Origin: Marinomonas profundimaris
Lineage (GTDB): Bacteria > Pseudomonadota > Gammaproteobacteria > Pseudomonadales > Marinomonadaceae
Direction: 5' to 3'
Assembly: GCF_000508165.1 (NCBI RefSeq)
Contig: NZ_AYOZ01000034.1
Span: 62,001 to 126,000 of the forward strand
DNA: 64,000 nucleotides
The notes under the pieces are model-generated. The model worked only from the letters and a program-made list of their open reading frames with translations. It was not told the origin of the DNA and searched no databases. Of this stretch, positions 26,139 to 34,958 are shown piece by piece (position 1 is the stretch's first letter; the number at the start of each line of letters is the position of its first letter). The translations under genes were made by a program, and so were the position numbers.

Positions 26139-26936
26139 TCACTCGTCTTCAAAGTGCCCCGCCGTGGCGAAAAAGCCACCCTGAAATAAAAGTGCCGGAT
26201 TCTCGTCGTCCAGAGGTGCGTCATTTTTGAGCACCTCGTCTTCAAAGGTTTCCGACGAATCTTTCGGTTGCCAACCAACAAAATTGGAAAGGCGATTATC
26301 CCACCACGACCACGGATTATTAGACGCACCGTAGATCACGGTGCAGCCCAATCGATTCACGGCGTAGACTTTTTTAATCAGGTCCGCCATGTCGCCTTCG
26401 CTTAACCACGTGGATAACATGCGACGATCAATCGGCTTTGGCAAACAACTGCCGATGCGGACCAAAGCCGATTCAATGCCAAATTTATCGAAATAATACT
26501 GCGCCATAAGTTCACCAAAGCCTTTTGACACGCCATACAAACTGTCTGGGCGCATTGGGCTGTTGGCGTCTAAGCGTTCTTCACGGGAATGGAAACCCAC
26601 CACATGATTGGAGCTCGCGAAAAAAATTCGCTTAACACCCAACTGTCGTGCCGCTTCGTAAATATGGTACGTGCCTTTCAAGTTGCCATTCACAATACTG
26701 TCAAAAGTGCCTTCGATTGATTGACCACCAAGATGAATGATCCCGTCACAGCCGCGCACAAGCTCAATAACAGAAGACAAATCTCCGAGATCACACGCGG
26801 TAAACGACTCACCTTTGTTTAATGTTTCAATCGGAACGATGTCTGACAGCACGAGCTCATCCGCCCAACCCGCCAATGCTTTTCGCATTGCCTTTCCTAA
26901 TGTTCCGGCGGCGCCTGTTAATAACACTCGTTTCAT
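26139..26936 (-). CDS. udh: Uronate dehydrogenase
   Basis: NAD-dependent oxidation of galacturonate or glucuronate to the aldaro-1,5-lactone. 265 residues, an extended-SDR epimerase-like fold. The Rossmann motif is LLTGAAGTLGKAMRKAL, with IIHLGGQSIEG, SSNHVVGFHSR and the catalytic YGVSKGFGE pair. The C-terminal YGASNNPWSWWDN is characteristic of Udh. It starts 55 bp after dctM, so uptake and first oxidation are coupled in one transcript. Confidence 0.92.
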   Translation of the reverse strand: MKRVLLTGAAGTLGKAMRKALAGWADELVLSDIVPIETLNKGESFTACDLGDLSSVIELVRGCDGIIHLGGQSIEGTFDSIVNGNLKGTYHIYEAARQLGVKRIFFASSNHVVGFHSREERLDANSPMRPDSLYGVSKGFGELMAQYYFDKFGIESALVRIGSCLPKPIDRRMLSTWLSEGDMADLIKKVYAVNRLGCTVIYGASNNPWSWWDNRLSNFVGWQPKDSSETFEDEVLKNDAPLDDENPALLFQGGFFATAGHFEDE

Positions 26937-26991
26937 CGTTTTCCCCTTATCAATATCGTCACACTTGTGTGTCTATTCGTCATGATCGCCA

Positions 26992-28275
26992 TTAACCATT
27001 AATCCAATTCGGCAACGCCATGGATACCGCTGGAACAAACGTCACCAACATCAAGGCGGTCAAAATAGCCAAGTAAAACGGCCAAATGGTTTTCACGGCT
27101 TTTTGAATCGACACACCGCCAATTGCACAGCCAACGAACAAACACCCACCCACAGGCGGCGTACACAAACCAAGACCTAAGTTCATCATCAGCATCACGC
27201 CAAAGTGAATCGGATCCATACCAAGGCCAATAGCAACGGGTAGAAAAATCGGCGTACAGATAAGAATCAGCGCCGCCATGTCCATGATCATGCCCAATAC
27301 CAGCAAGATCACATTCATCATCAACAAGATAACAATCGGGTTATCTGAAATAGACGTCAGCGTCTCCGCCAAGACTTTAGGCACTTCGTACAAGGCCAGC
27401 ATGTAACCGAAAGCCGAGGCACAACCCACAAGGATCATCACCATGCCAGTGGTTCTCACGGAACGAACCACCGCGACCCAAAAGTCTTTTAGGCTTAATG
27501 ATCTATACACGAACCCCGTAATTATGATTGCGTAAATCGCCCCAATCGCACCGGACTCTGTGACCGTAAAGACGCCAGATAACGCCCCACCCACCACAAT
27601 AATCGCGGTAACCAAACCAGGAAACGACGCTAAAAAGGCAAAGAAAATAACCTTAAAGCCGGCAAACTCTTCTGTTGGAAAGTTTTTACGAATGGCGATC
27701 CATCGAGCCACAACGCCCAACAAAATACACATCAAAATCCCAGGCACTACACCCGCCATGAACAGGCTGGCAACCGACATTCCGCCGCCCGCGGCCACAA
27801 CGTAAAGAATCATATTATGGCTTGGTGGAATCATGATGCCGGCAATCGACGACGTTACCGTCACGTTCACCGCATAATCATCGTCGTAGCCTTTTTCTTT
27901 CATCACTGGAATCAACAAAGAACCCAGTGCCGACACATCGGCAACCGCAGAGCCAGAAATGCCGCCAAACAACATACTAGAAAATACATTCACCTGACCC
28001 AATCCGCCGCGCATCCAGCCAACAGCCGATGAAGCAAGTCGAATCAAGCGCGCCGCAATGCCGCCGTGCAACATCAACTCGCCAGCAAAAATAAAGAATG
28101 GAATCGCTAATAAGGAAAAGGTAGACGTCCCAGCAACAATGCGCTGAAAGCCAATCATCAAAGGCAAGCCTTCATACCAAAAGGCAGAAATAGCCGCCAT
28201 ACCTAGGGCAAAAGCAACCGGCACACCCACAAACGTCAACAGAGCAAATAGCCCAAGTAAAATTGCTAATCCCAT
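26992..28275 (-). CDS. dctM: TRAP transporter large permease (DctM family), probable uronate importer
   Basis: 427 residues, the standard DctM size, with about 12 membrane segments. MGLAILLGLFALLTFVGVPVAFALG opens it; LFGGISGSAVADVSALGSLLIP and LGLGLCTPPVGGCLFVG are the two conserved re-entrant regions, at their usual places. The start is one base from the dctQ stop, so the pair is translationally coupled. Substrate is inferred to be a hexuronate (or aldarate) from udh and kdgD in the same operon. Confidence 0.9.
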   Translation of the reverse strand: MGLAILLGLFALLTFVGVPVAFALGMAAISAFWYEGLPLMIGFQRIVAGTSTFSLLAIPFFIFAGELMLHGGIAARLIRLASSAVGWMRGGLGQVNVFSSMLFGGISGSAVADVSALGSLLIPVMKEKGYDDDYAVNVTVTSSIAGIMIPPSHNMILYVVAAGGGMSVASLFMAGVVPGILMCILLGVVARWIAIRKNFPTEEFAGFKVIFFAFLASFPGLVTAIIVVGGALSGVFTVTESGAIGAIYAIIITGFVYRSLSLKDFWVAVVRSVRTTGMVMILVGCASAFGYMLALYEVPKVLAETLTSISDNPIVILLMMNVILLVLGMIMDMAALILICTPIFLPVAIGLGMDPIHFGVMLMMNLGLGLCTPPVGGCLFVGCAIGGVSIQKAVKTIWPFYLAILTALMLVTFVPAVSMALPNWING

Positions 28276-28276
28276 G

Positions 28277-28840
28277 TTACTGGTCTCCCTTTACATCAGA
28301 AGAAAGCGAATCAGCAGACACAGATTCCTCTATAAATAATCCCATTACACCCAAGACGATGCGATAGCCGGTAAACAGGCACATCAACACACCAGAGGCA
28401 ACAACAGGGTAATAACGAATGGCTTCACTGATACCTAACAATGGTATGGTTCTGAACGAAGCAAAATCGACGAGTTCTTTACCGTACACAGCCATGGAAA
28501 GGCCAAAGGCAAAGATCGTCATATCAATCACAATACTGATGAATTTACTGACACGCTTTGGAACACAAAGGGATAACATATCAACACTCAAGTGGGTTCG
28601 TTCATGAATCCCAACCGCCGCCGCGAGAAAAGTGATGTCCGTTACCAAAAGCAATGCCATTTGCTCTACCCAAGTTGGCGTATCATTCAGCACATAACGG
28701 CCAAACACTAACCAACCAAAACTCGCCACCAGAACAACCATAAAAACACCGGATAGCGCGGTTGCTAAGTACGCTAACGCATCCAGAAAGGTCTTCACAG
28801 GAGTCTGTTTAGAAGAGAAAACATCCATCAAACTACTCAA
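28277..28840 (-). CDS. dctQ: TRAP transporter small permease (DctQ family)
   Basis: 187 residues with four membrane helices, e.g. LATALSGVFMVVLVASFGWLVFGRYVL and LLVTDITFLAAAVGIHERTHLSVDM. The latter carries the usual R/H-x-H-L-x-V-D motif of DctQ. It lies between dctP (82 bp upstream) and dctM (adjacent). Confidence 0.88.
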   Translation of the reverse strand: MSSLMDVFSSKQTPVKTFLDALAYLATALSGVFMVVLVASFGWLVFGRYVLNDTPTWVEQMALLLVTDITFLAAAVGIHERTHLSVDMLSLCVPKRVSKFISIVIDMTIFAFGLSMAVYGKELVDFASFRTIPLLGISEAIRYYPVVASGVLMCLFTGYRIVLGVMGLFIEESVSADSLSSDVKGDQ

Positions 28841-28922
28841 TATTCAAAAATGATCGAAACGTGCTTATCTGACCTATCGTTAATAATAGGACAAGATAAG
28901 CACAACCTAAAATCCCGAAAAA

Positions 28923-29921
28923 TTACTGAGTATTTTGGATTTGATCGATAAAGGTTTTAAGAGATGGATTGTCTTTCACCGCTTTTGCATACACAGGTTT
29001 CATTGCATTTTGAAAAGCGGATTTGTCTTTGATTTCATTAAATTTCACGCCAGATGCCAAGACTTTTTTACGGCTCTCAGTATCGCGTTCAGCCCACAAT
29101 TTACGCTGTAGCGTTGAACTGTCGCGTGCGGCTTTTTTAACCGCAACTTGATCGCTTGAAGACAAACCATTCCACGCTTTCACGCTGACACATAAACACT
29201 CAGGTAGAATCAAATGTTCAGTCAAAGAATAGTAAGGCGCGACTTCAAAGTGATTACTGGAATCATAAGATGGCCAGTTATTTTCTGCACCGTCAACAAC
29301 GCCAGTTTTCAAAGATTGGTACACTTCAGAATACGCCATCGGCGTCGCATTACCGCCCAGCGCTTCTACCATGCCGACATAAAGTTCATTGTTCATAACA
29401 CGGAACTTTTCACCCTTCATATCAGCGGGCGTTTTAATCGGTTTAGAGGTGTTGTAAAAAGAGCGTGCGCCGCCATCGTACCAAGCTAAAGAAATAATAC
29501 CTTTTTTCGCCATCGCATCACTAAGTTGGTCGCCAACTGGGCCATCCATCACACGGTGCATATGATCTAAGCTTTTAAAAATAAAAGGCAAAGACACCAC
29601 GTTGACTTCTGGAACCGCATCCCCCATTGGGCCTAAGTTGAAACCAGCGAACTGAATGCCGCCAACTTGCAGCATCTGAATCGCATCAGACTGGCTACCT
29701 AATACCGCGCCGTTGTACACACGACCGCTCACTCGTCCGTCGGTCACTTTCTCGGCATCTTTGATAAAAGAGTCCATAGCCACTGTGACAGGGTAACCTG
29801 TGTTATGGATATTCCAACCTTTCCAGTCCGCCTGAGCCACAGAGGCAAAAGTAGCCGCCGACATCGCAGTGACGAGCGCAAGGGTTTTTCCGAGTTTTTT
29901 AGTGGGATTTTTTATTATCAT
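28923..29921 (-). CDS. dctP: TRAP transporter substrate-binding protein, probable uronate receptor
   Basis: 332-residue periplasmic receptor. Signal peptide KLGKTLALVTAMSAATFASVAQA is cleaved before DWKGW. The ligand carboxylate would be held by the Arg of GEKFRVMNNELY; the second family signature is SEVYQSLKTGVVDGAENNWPSYDSSNHFE. First gene of the minus-strand uronate operon; two TCATAnTATGA palindromes lie in the 264-bp gap shared with the divergent GntR gene. Hexuronate as ligand is inference from the operon. Confidence 0.9.
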   Translation of the reverse strand: MIIKNPTKKLGKTLALVTAMSAATFASVAQADWKGWNIHNTGYPVTVAMDSFIKDAEKVTDGRVSGRVYNGAVLGSQSDAIQMLQVGGIQFAGFNLGPMGDAVPEVNVVSLPFIFKSLDHMHRVMDGPVGDQLSDAMAKKGIISLAWYDGGARSFYNTSKPIKTPADMKGEKFRVMNNELYVGMVEALGGNATPMAYSEVYQSLKTGVVDGAENNWPSYDSSNHFEVAPYYSLTEHLILPECLCVSVKAWNGLSSSDQVAVKKAARDSSTLQRKLWAERDTESRKKVLASGVKFNEIKDKSAFQNAMKPVYAKAVKDNPSLKTFIDQIQNTQ

Positions 29922-30049
29922 TGTTATTTCTCCAAATGTTAACTTTTGCTTTTTTTCACTTACCCGACATTAAGAAACGGCTTTTCAAAAAAAACGCAGA
30001 GCCTTAACCGTTTTTATTTGTACCATAGGATAACATTAAGTGACAACAG

Positions 30050-30060
30050 TCATACTATGA
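30050..30060. promoter_or_regulatory. Uronate regulon operator 1 (TCATACTATGA)
   Basis: A perfect 5+1+5 palindrome in the gap between divergent dctP and gntR, nearer to dctP. It is the exact reverse complement of the copy at 30906-30916. Likely target of the adjacent GntR protein. Confidence 0.65.
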
Positions 30061-30111
30061 ATTTTACAAAAAAGCTTTTAATAGTGGTTGAAATTGTCTA
30101 TTAATGAGAAG

Positions 30112-30122
30112 TCATAGTATGT
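30112..30122. promoter_or_regulatory. Uronate regulon operator 2 (TCATAGTATGT)
   Basis: Second copy in the same gap, one mismatch in the last base, 62 bp from copy 1 and 63 bp before the GntR start. Its position suits autoregulation of the GntR gene. A TATATT follows at 30125-30130. Confidence 0.6.
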
Positions 30123-30185
30123 GATATATTACCGACTTAACCACTGCCTCGGCACAAAAGTATTTAAGGAAATAGGCCTAAACAT

Positions 30186-30911
30186 ATGTCTGCATCGAAA
30201 AAAACGAAAACCAGCTTACCGCAGAAAACGGCCGAAAAACTGCGTGAACGAATCCATAATCAAGGCTTAAAAGCCGGTGATAAATTACCCACGGAACCCA
30301 ACTTGATGGCGGAACTGTCTGTCAGTCGTACCGTGTTACGAGAAGCCATTGCCACATTAAAAGCAGAAGGCTTAGTGGAAGCCAAACAAGGCATCGGTGT
30401 GTTTGTCGCCGAACCAAAACAGGATCTATTGTCGTCGCTGAGAAAAAACACACGAACATTGACCGACACAATAGAATCTCTCGAGCTTAGAACCGCCGTA
30501 GAGATAGAAGCCGTGGCACTTGCCGTAGCACGCTGTTCTCCTGCGCAAGAAGCCGAAATATACCGTTGTTTCGACGCGTATGAGAAAAAAATTCAGCAAG
30601 GTGAAAGCGCAGAGCAAGAAGACTTTGAGTTCCACCTTGCCATCGCCAAGGCCACCAACAACCAGCATTTTGTGGATTTTCTGGAAGTCCTTGGGCGTCG
30701 CACCATTCCACGAGCAAGACTGCGCGAAGAAGCAGGTTTACCAAGAGATCCAGAGATCGACAAGTCGCTCAACAATGAACACAAAGCCATTTTGGACGCC
30801 ATCGAAGCCCGTGATACTAAAGCCGCACAACACGCGATTCGTGTTCACTTAAACAATGGTAGCGAACGTTATCGAAAATTGGTTCGCGAAATAGAGCGAA
30901 CCAAGTCATAG
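30186..30911 (+). CDS. GntR family (FadR/FCD) regulator of uronate catabolism
   Basis: 241 residues. The N-terminal wHTH (LPQKTAEKLRERIHNQGLKAGDKLPTEPNLMAELSVSRTVLREAIATLKAEGLVEAKQGIGVFV) and an FCD domain (LELRTAVEIEAVALAVARCS to HNGSERYRKL-like C-terminal helix) are clear, in the LldR/UxuR-like branch. It lies between dctPQM-udh-kdgD and gci-gli, and palindromes occur upstream of both transcripts and at its own 3' end, so it probably represses all three units until a uronate or pathway intermediate binds. Confidence 0.88.
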   Translation: MSASKKTKTSLPQKTAEKLRERIHNQGLKAGDKLPTEPNLMAELSVSRTVLREAIATLKAEGLVEAKQGIGVFVAEPKQDLLSSLRKNTRTLTDTIESLELRTAVEIEAVALAVARCSPAQEAEIYRCFDAYEKKIQQGESAEQEDFEFHLAIAKATNNQHFVDFLEVLGRRTIPRARLREEAGLPRDPEIDKSLNNEHKAILDAIEARDTKAAQHAIRVHLNNGSERYRKLVREIERTKS

Positions 30912-30916
30912 TATGA
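30906..30916. promoter_or_regulatory. Uronate regulon operator 3 (TCATAGTATGA)
   Basis: Third copy, overlapping the GntR stop codon and 82 bp before gci. It suggests that gci-gli has its own regulated promoter besides read-through from the regulator gene. Confidence 0.65.
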
Positions 30917-30998
30917 ATATGTGGTTTTTATCGAATAACCTATGCTATGTTTGCTGTCTCAGAACAAGAAAAAGCAAACATAAGGCAGAGCATTCGCT

Positions 30999-32132
30999 AT
31001 GAAAATCACTCAAATCATCACTCATCATCTGACTCACACGCTTGAAAAGCCGTTTGAATCTGCGTCAATGCGGTTCACTTCTCGCGACCATCTATTGCTT
31101 GAAATACACTGTGATAACGGCCTAATCGGTTGGGGCGAATGCCTCGGCAATCGCATTGTGAACGATGCGTTTATAAAAGCCATGACGCCGCTTTTAATCG
31201 GCAAGAATGCCCTCGACATCGAGCCTATCTGGCTCATGCTTTACAACACCTTTCGTGACCAAGGTCAGCGTGGCGCGACAATCAACGCCATTAGCGGTAT
31301 CGACATCGCCCTTTGGGATCTGGCGGGGAAATTTCACCAATGCCCGACGTACCAGCTTATGGGCGGCGCGTTTCGCACACGCATTCCAGCCTATGCAACA
31401 GGCGGTTTCCGCATCATTGGTGAAGACCGTATTGAAAGCCTGTTAAACGAAGTGTCAGGTTATAAAGTACAAGGCTTTGAGGCCGTCAAAATCAAAATCG
31501 GCTTCGGTGTCGCTCTCGATGTCGCTTCTATCAAAGCGGTTCGACAATGTTTGGGAAATGACATCGAACTCATGATAGACGCCAACCACGGCTACGATCA
31601 TATCGATGCCGCACGCGTTGCCAACCAAGTCGCCGATTGCAACATTCTTTGGTTTGAAGAGCCCGTCGTGCCAGAAGCCCTATCAAGCTACAACAAGTTA
31701 CGAACCACGCAACCGATCCCACTCGCCGGTGGCGAAACATGGCATTCACGTTGGGGCATTAACGAGGCACTCAAACAAAACACTGTCGATATTTTACAAC
31801 CTGACGTGTGTGGTGTTGGCGGCTTAAGTGAAGCTCGAAAAATCCTGACCTTGTGCGATATTTATGGCGTGCGCTGTGTGCCTCACGTTTGGGGAACCAG
31901 CATTGCCTTAGCCGCGTCGTTGCATTTTCACGCGATCATCCCGCCTAGCCCTCCGTCTCCGGGCACAGGTTCGCCGCGATTTGAGTTTGATCAAACTCAC
32001 AACCCATTTCGCTCAAGCATCGTGACCACACCGTTTGAGCTAGATAACGGCTACTTGACTGTGCCAAATGGACACGGTTTGGGCATAGAGATCCTTCGTG
32101 ACGAAATCGCCAAATTCGCCCCACAGCAATAA
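30999..32132 (+). CDS. gci: D-galactarolactone cycloisomerase
   Basis: Opens and isomerises galactaro-1,4-lactone (or the glucaro form) to 3-deoxy-2-keto-hexarate. 377 residues of the mandelate racemase/muconate lactonising enolase superfamily: KIKIGFG base, metal ligands in MIDANHGYD, WFEEPVVPE and LAGGETWHSRW, and PDVCGVGG and VPHVWGT in the C-terminal barrel. FESASMRF, RDQGQRG and FDQTHNPFR agree with my memory of the Agrobacterium enzyme. Metal and acid/base residues are all present. Followed directly by gli. Confidence 0.9.
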   Translation: MKITQIITHHLTHTLEKPFESASMRFTSRDHLLLEIHCDNGLIGWGECLGNRIVNDAFIKAMTPLLIGKNALDIEPIWLMLYNTFRDQGQRGATINAISGIDIALWDLAGKFHQCPTYQLMGGAFRTRIPAYATGGFRIIGEDRIESLLNEVSGYKVQGFEAVKIKIGFGVALDVASIKAVRQCLGNDIELMIDANHGYDHIDAARVANQVADCNILWFEEPVVPEALSSYNKLRTTQPIPLAGGETWHSRWGINEALKQNTVDILQPDVCGVGGLSEARKILTLCDIYGVRCVPHVWGTSIALAASLHFHAIIPPSPPSPGTGSPRFEFDQTHNPFRSSIVTTPFELDNGYLTVPNGHGLGIEILRDEIAKFAPQQ

Positions 32133-32145
32133 AATAGGAAAGACG

Positions 32146-33003
32146 ATGACTCGCACATTAATCGGAAAAGCACCGCGCATCGCCCTGCCAAAAGGCAGCG
32201 TAGACACGCACATTCATGTCTACAGCGCACAGCATCCGTCTATGCCGGGCGGGCCAGACCTGCCTGTCGATGCCGCAAATTTAGCGGATTACCAAAAAGT
32301 ACAACACTGGCTCGGGCTGGAAAAGGTTGTGATCACGCAACCTAACGCCTACCAGACGGACAACACCTGTTTGCTGGAAGCCTTAGACGAACTCGGCGAT
32401 AACGGCCGCGGCGTCGTGGCCGTGACCACAAAAACGAGTGATGCAACGCTTCAAGCTTGGCATGATCGTGGTGTACGTGGCGCACGCATTATGGAACTGA
32501 CACTTGGCGCAGTTCGTTTAAAAGACTTGCTGGAAGTGAACGCCAAAATCAGACCATTTGATTGGACCTGCATCGTACAGTTTAATGGTCGCGAAATACT
32601 CGACCGCACAGCGTTGCTGGAAAAGGTTCAAGGCGATTATGTGATTGACCATCACGGTAAATTTCTCCCACCCGTGACGCCAGATTCAAAAGAGTTTGAT
32701 CAGTTGCTGCGTTTAATCGACAAGGGCAATTGTTATTATAAAATCGCCGCCTGCTATGAAAGCTCCGTGACGGGCGGGCCTGATTATCAAGACATCGCCG
32801 AGTTATCCAAACGCATTATTGCCCACGCGCCAGAACGGGTTATTTGGGGCAGTAACTGGCCGCATGTTTCCGGTGCGCCGGAAGACGCGCCCAATGACGT
32901 TCAACTTTTGGACACGGTGATGAGCTGGATGCCGGATGAAACAACACGCCAGTCCATCTTTGTCGACAATCCAAATCGACTTTATTGGCGCAACGAACAT
33001 TAA
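32146..33003 (+). CDS. gli: D-galactarolactone isomerase
   Basis: Converts the 1,5-aldarolactone made by Udh to the 1,4-lactone used by Gci. 285 residues of the amidohydrolase superfamily (amidohydrolase_2): VDTHIHVYSAQHPSMPGGP at the N-terminus, HHGKF and WGSNWPHVSG toward the C-terminus. The ATG at 32146 follows AGGAAAG; an upstream TTG overlapping gci is rejected. Its start lies 13 bp after gci, so the two are coexpressed. Confidence 0.88.
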   Translation: MTRTLIGKAPRIALPKGSVDTHIHVYSAQHPSMPGGPDLPVDAANLADYQKVQHWLGLEKVVITQPNAYQTDNTCLLEALDELGDNGRGVVAVTTKTSDATLQAWHDRGVRGARIMELTLGAVRLKDLLEVNAKIRPFDWTCIVQFNGREILDRTALLEKVQGDYVIDHHGKFLPPVTPDSKEFDQLLRLIDKGNCYYKIAACYESSVTGGPDYQDIAELSKRIIAHAPERVIWGSNWPHVSGAPEDAPNDVQLLDTVMSWMPDETTRQSIFVDNPNRLYWRNEH

Positions 33004-33118
33004 ATAGATACTTTCGTTTTTTGGAGAGGACGTTTTTATCGCTTCACTCTGTTAAAAATTTTTGCTTTGATGGGAATTGGTCATTTTCTACACACCAAGC
33101 CCATCAACAAGGATTTTT

Positions 33119-34879
33119 ATGATGCAGAACAAACACTGGTTATCCACAGCAAGCCTTCTTCCTTTATTCATTGCTAGCAATGTAACGCTCGCAGCGAGTC
33201 AAGCCGCCGATGCCGTTTCTCCAGAAGCGGCCAGTGGTGTACAGCATAAAACCTTAACTCACGCTCAGCAATTTATGGTCGCCACCGCGAACCCTGTCGC
33301 CAGCCAAGCCGGTTATGATGTCCTAAAAGCAGGCGGTTCGGCGATCGATGCGCTTGTGGCGGTGCAAATGACGCTCGGTTTGGTGGAACCGCAATCGTCT
33401 GGTTTGGGCGGCGGCGCCTTCGTGGTGTATTACGACGCGAGCAAGCAAAAACTCACCACGTTCGATGGCCGAGAAACCGCGCCATTAGACGCCACTCCCG
33501 CACTCTTTCAAGACCAAAACGGCGAACCGCTCTCTTTCTATAGTGCGGTTGTCGGAGGTCGTTCCGTTGGCACACCGGGAACCGTAAAACTGATGGACGA
33601 GCTGCACAACAAATACGGCAAAACGCCTTGGAAAGACCTGCTCGCTCCGGTGGAAAAACTCGCACAAAATGGCTTTGTAGTGTCTCCGCGTTTGTCCGAA
33701 TCCATTGAAGGCAGTAAAGAGCGCCTGTCTCGATTCCCTGAAACGAAAGCCTATTTTTTCAATACGGATGGCTCTCCATTGGCCGCTGGCAGTGTGTTAA
33801 AAAATCCTAAATACGCCGAAACAATCTATCTATTAGCACGAGAAGGCAGTAACGGTTTTTATTATGGGCAAATCGCCAAAGACATCGTCCATAAAGTGCG
33901 CAGCATTGACGATAACCCTGGTGTTCTGTCGATTGACGACTTCGCCACATACAAGATCAAAGAACGCTCGCCAGTGTGTTTGCCATACAAACAATACGAT
34001 GTGTGCGGCATGGGGCCTCCGAGCTCCGGTGCGCTGACCGTGGGCCAAATTCTGGGTATTACTGAGCAATTTAACCTGGCCGCTTTAGGTCCAAATTCTC
34101 CAGAAGCATGGCAAATCATCGGCGACGCGTCGCGTCTGGCGTTTGCGGATCGTGGTCGTTACATGGCTGACACCGACTTTGTACCGATGCCGCAAGGCTT
34201 GTTGGATAAAACCTACTTAGCCGAACGCGCCAAATTAATCACACCAGGAAAAGCATTGGACACAGTGGCAGCCGGTGAGCCTGCATGGAAACAGCCGATC
34301 GCATTGGCTGACGACATTGCCATCGAACTGCCTTCCACCAGTCATATTTCCATTGTGGATAAAAACGGCAACGCGGTATCCGTGACCACAACGATTGAAA
34401 ATGGCTTCGGCTCCAACGTCATGAGTCATGGCTTTTTACTCAACAACGAACTGACCGACTTTTCCTTTAAGTCTCATCAAAATGGCTACCCTATTGCGAA
34501 CCGATTAGAACCAGGAAAGCGCCCGCGCTCTTCTATGTCACCTACCATTGTGATGAAAGACAAAAAACCGTATTTAGTGGTTGGCTCGCCGGGCGGCTCT
34601 CGTATTATTGGTTACGTGGCGAAAACGCTGATCGCACATCTTGAATGGGGAATGGACATCCAGGAAGCCATCTCGCTGCCAAATAGACTCAATCGATTTG
34701 GTACGTTCGACCTTGAAAAAGGCACTGACACAGAATCCCTTGAAAAATCACTCAGTGAGATGGGGTTCGACGTGTCCATTCGAGATTTGAACTCAGGTGT
34801 ACAAGGAATTGTGATTCAAAAAAATGGATTGTTAGGTGGTGCAGACCCTCGTCGAGAAGGCTTGGTTTTGGGGGAATAA
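33119..34879 (+). CDS. ggt: Gamma-glutamyltransferase
   Basis: Periplasmic enzyme that hydrolyses glutathione and other gamma-glutamyl compounds or transfers the glutamyl group. 586 residues as a self-cleaving precursor. Signal peptide MMQNKHWLSTASLLPLFIASNVTLA; large-subunit signature SGLGGGAFVVYYD. The autoprocessing Thr is in STSHISIVDKNGNAVSVTTTIE near residue 406, and the oxyanion GSPGG is near 487. AAGGA is five bases before the first of two ATGs. Single gene, ended by a terminator. Confidence 0.93.
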   Translation: MMQNKHWLSTASLLPLFIASNVTLAASQAADAVSPEAASGVQHKTLTHAQQFMVATANPVASQAGYDVLKAGGSAIDALVAVQMTLGLVEPQSSGLGGGAFVVYYDASKQKLTTFDGRETAPLDATPALFQDQNGEPLSFYSAVVGGRSVGTPGTVKLMDELHNKYGKTPWKDLLAPVEKLAQNGFVVSPRLSESIEGSKERLSRFPETKAYFFNTDGSPLAAGSVLKNPKYAETIYLLAREGSNGFYYGQIAKDIVHKVRSIDDNPGVLSIDDFATYKIKERSPVCLPYKQYDVCGMGPPSSGALTVGQILGITEQFNLAALGPNSPEAWQIIGDASRLAFADRGRYMADTDFVPMPQGLLDKTYLAERAKLITPGKALDTVAAGEPAWKQPIALADDIAIELPSTSHISIVDKNGNAVSVTTTIENGFGSNVMSHGFLLNNELTDFSFKSHQNGYPIANRLEPGKRPRSSMSPTIVMKDKKPYLVVGSPGGSRIIGYVAKTLIAHLEWGMDIQEAISLPNRLNRFGTFDLEKGTDTESLEKSLSEMGFDVSIRDLNSGVQGIVIQKNGLLGGADPRREGLVLGE

Positions 34880-34914
34880 CAGCGATTTGGAGAAGAAAAA
34901 TAGATCCACTCACG

Positions 34915-34946
34915 ACCAAGAGTAACGATGTTACTCTTGGTTTTTT
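34915..34946 (+). terminator. Terminator of ggt
   Basis: ACCAAGAGTAAC (34915-34926) pairs perfectly with GTTACTCTTGGT (34930-34941) around a 3-base loop, followed by six T. The next gene is convergent. Confidence 0.92.
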
Positions 34947-34958
34947 CACCTTAATTTT

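Noticed and set aside
30112..30130. Sigma70 promoter for the GntR gene using TATATT at 30125
   Set aside because: No acceptable -35 hexamer at 16-18 bp.
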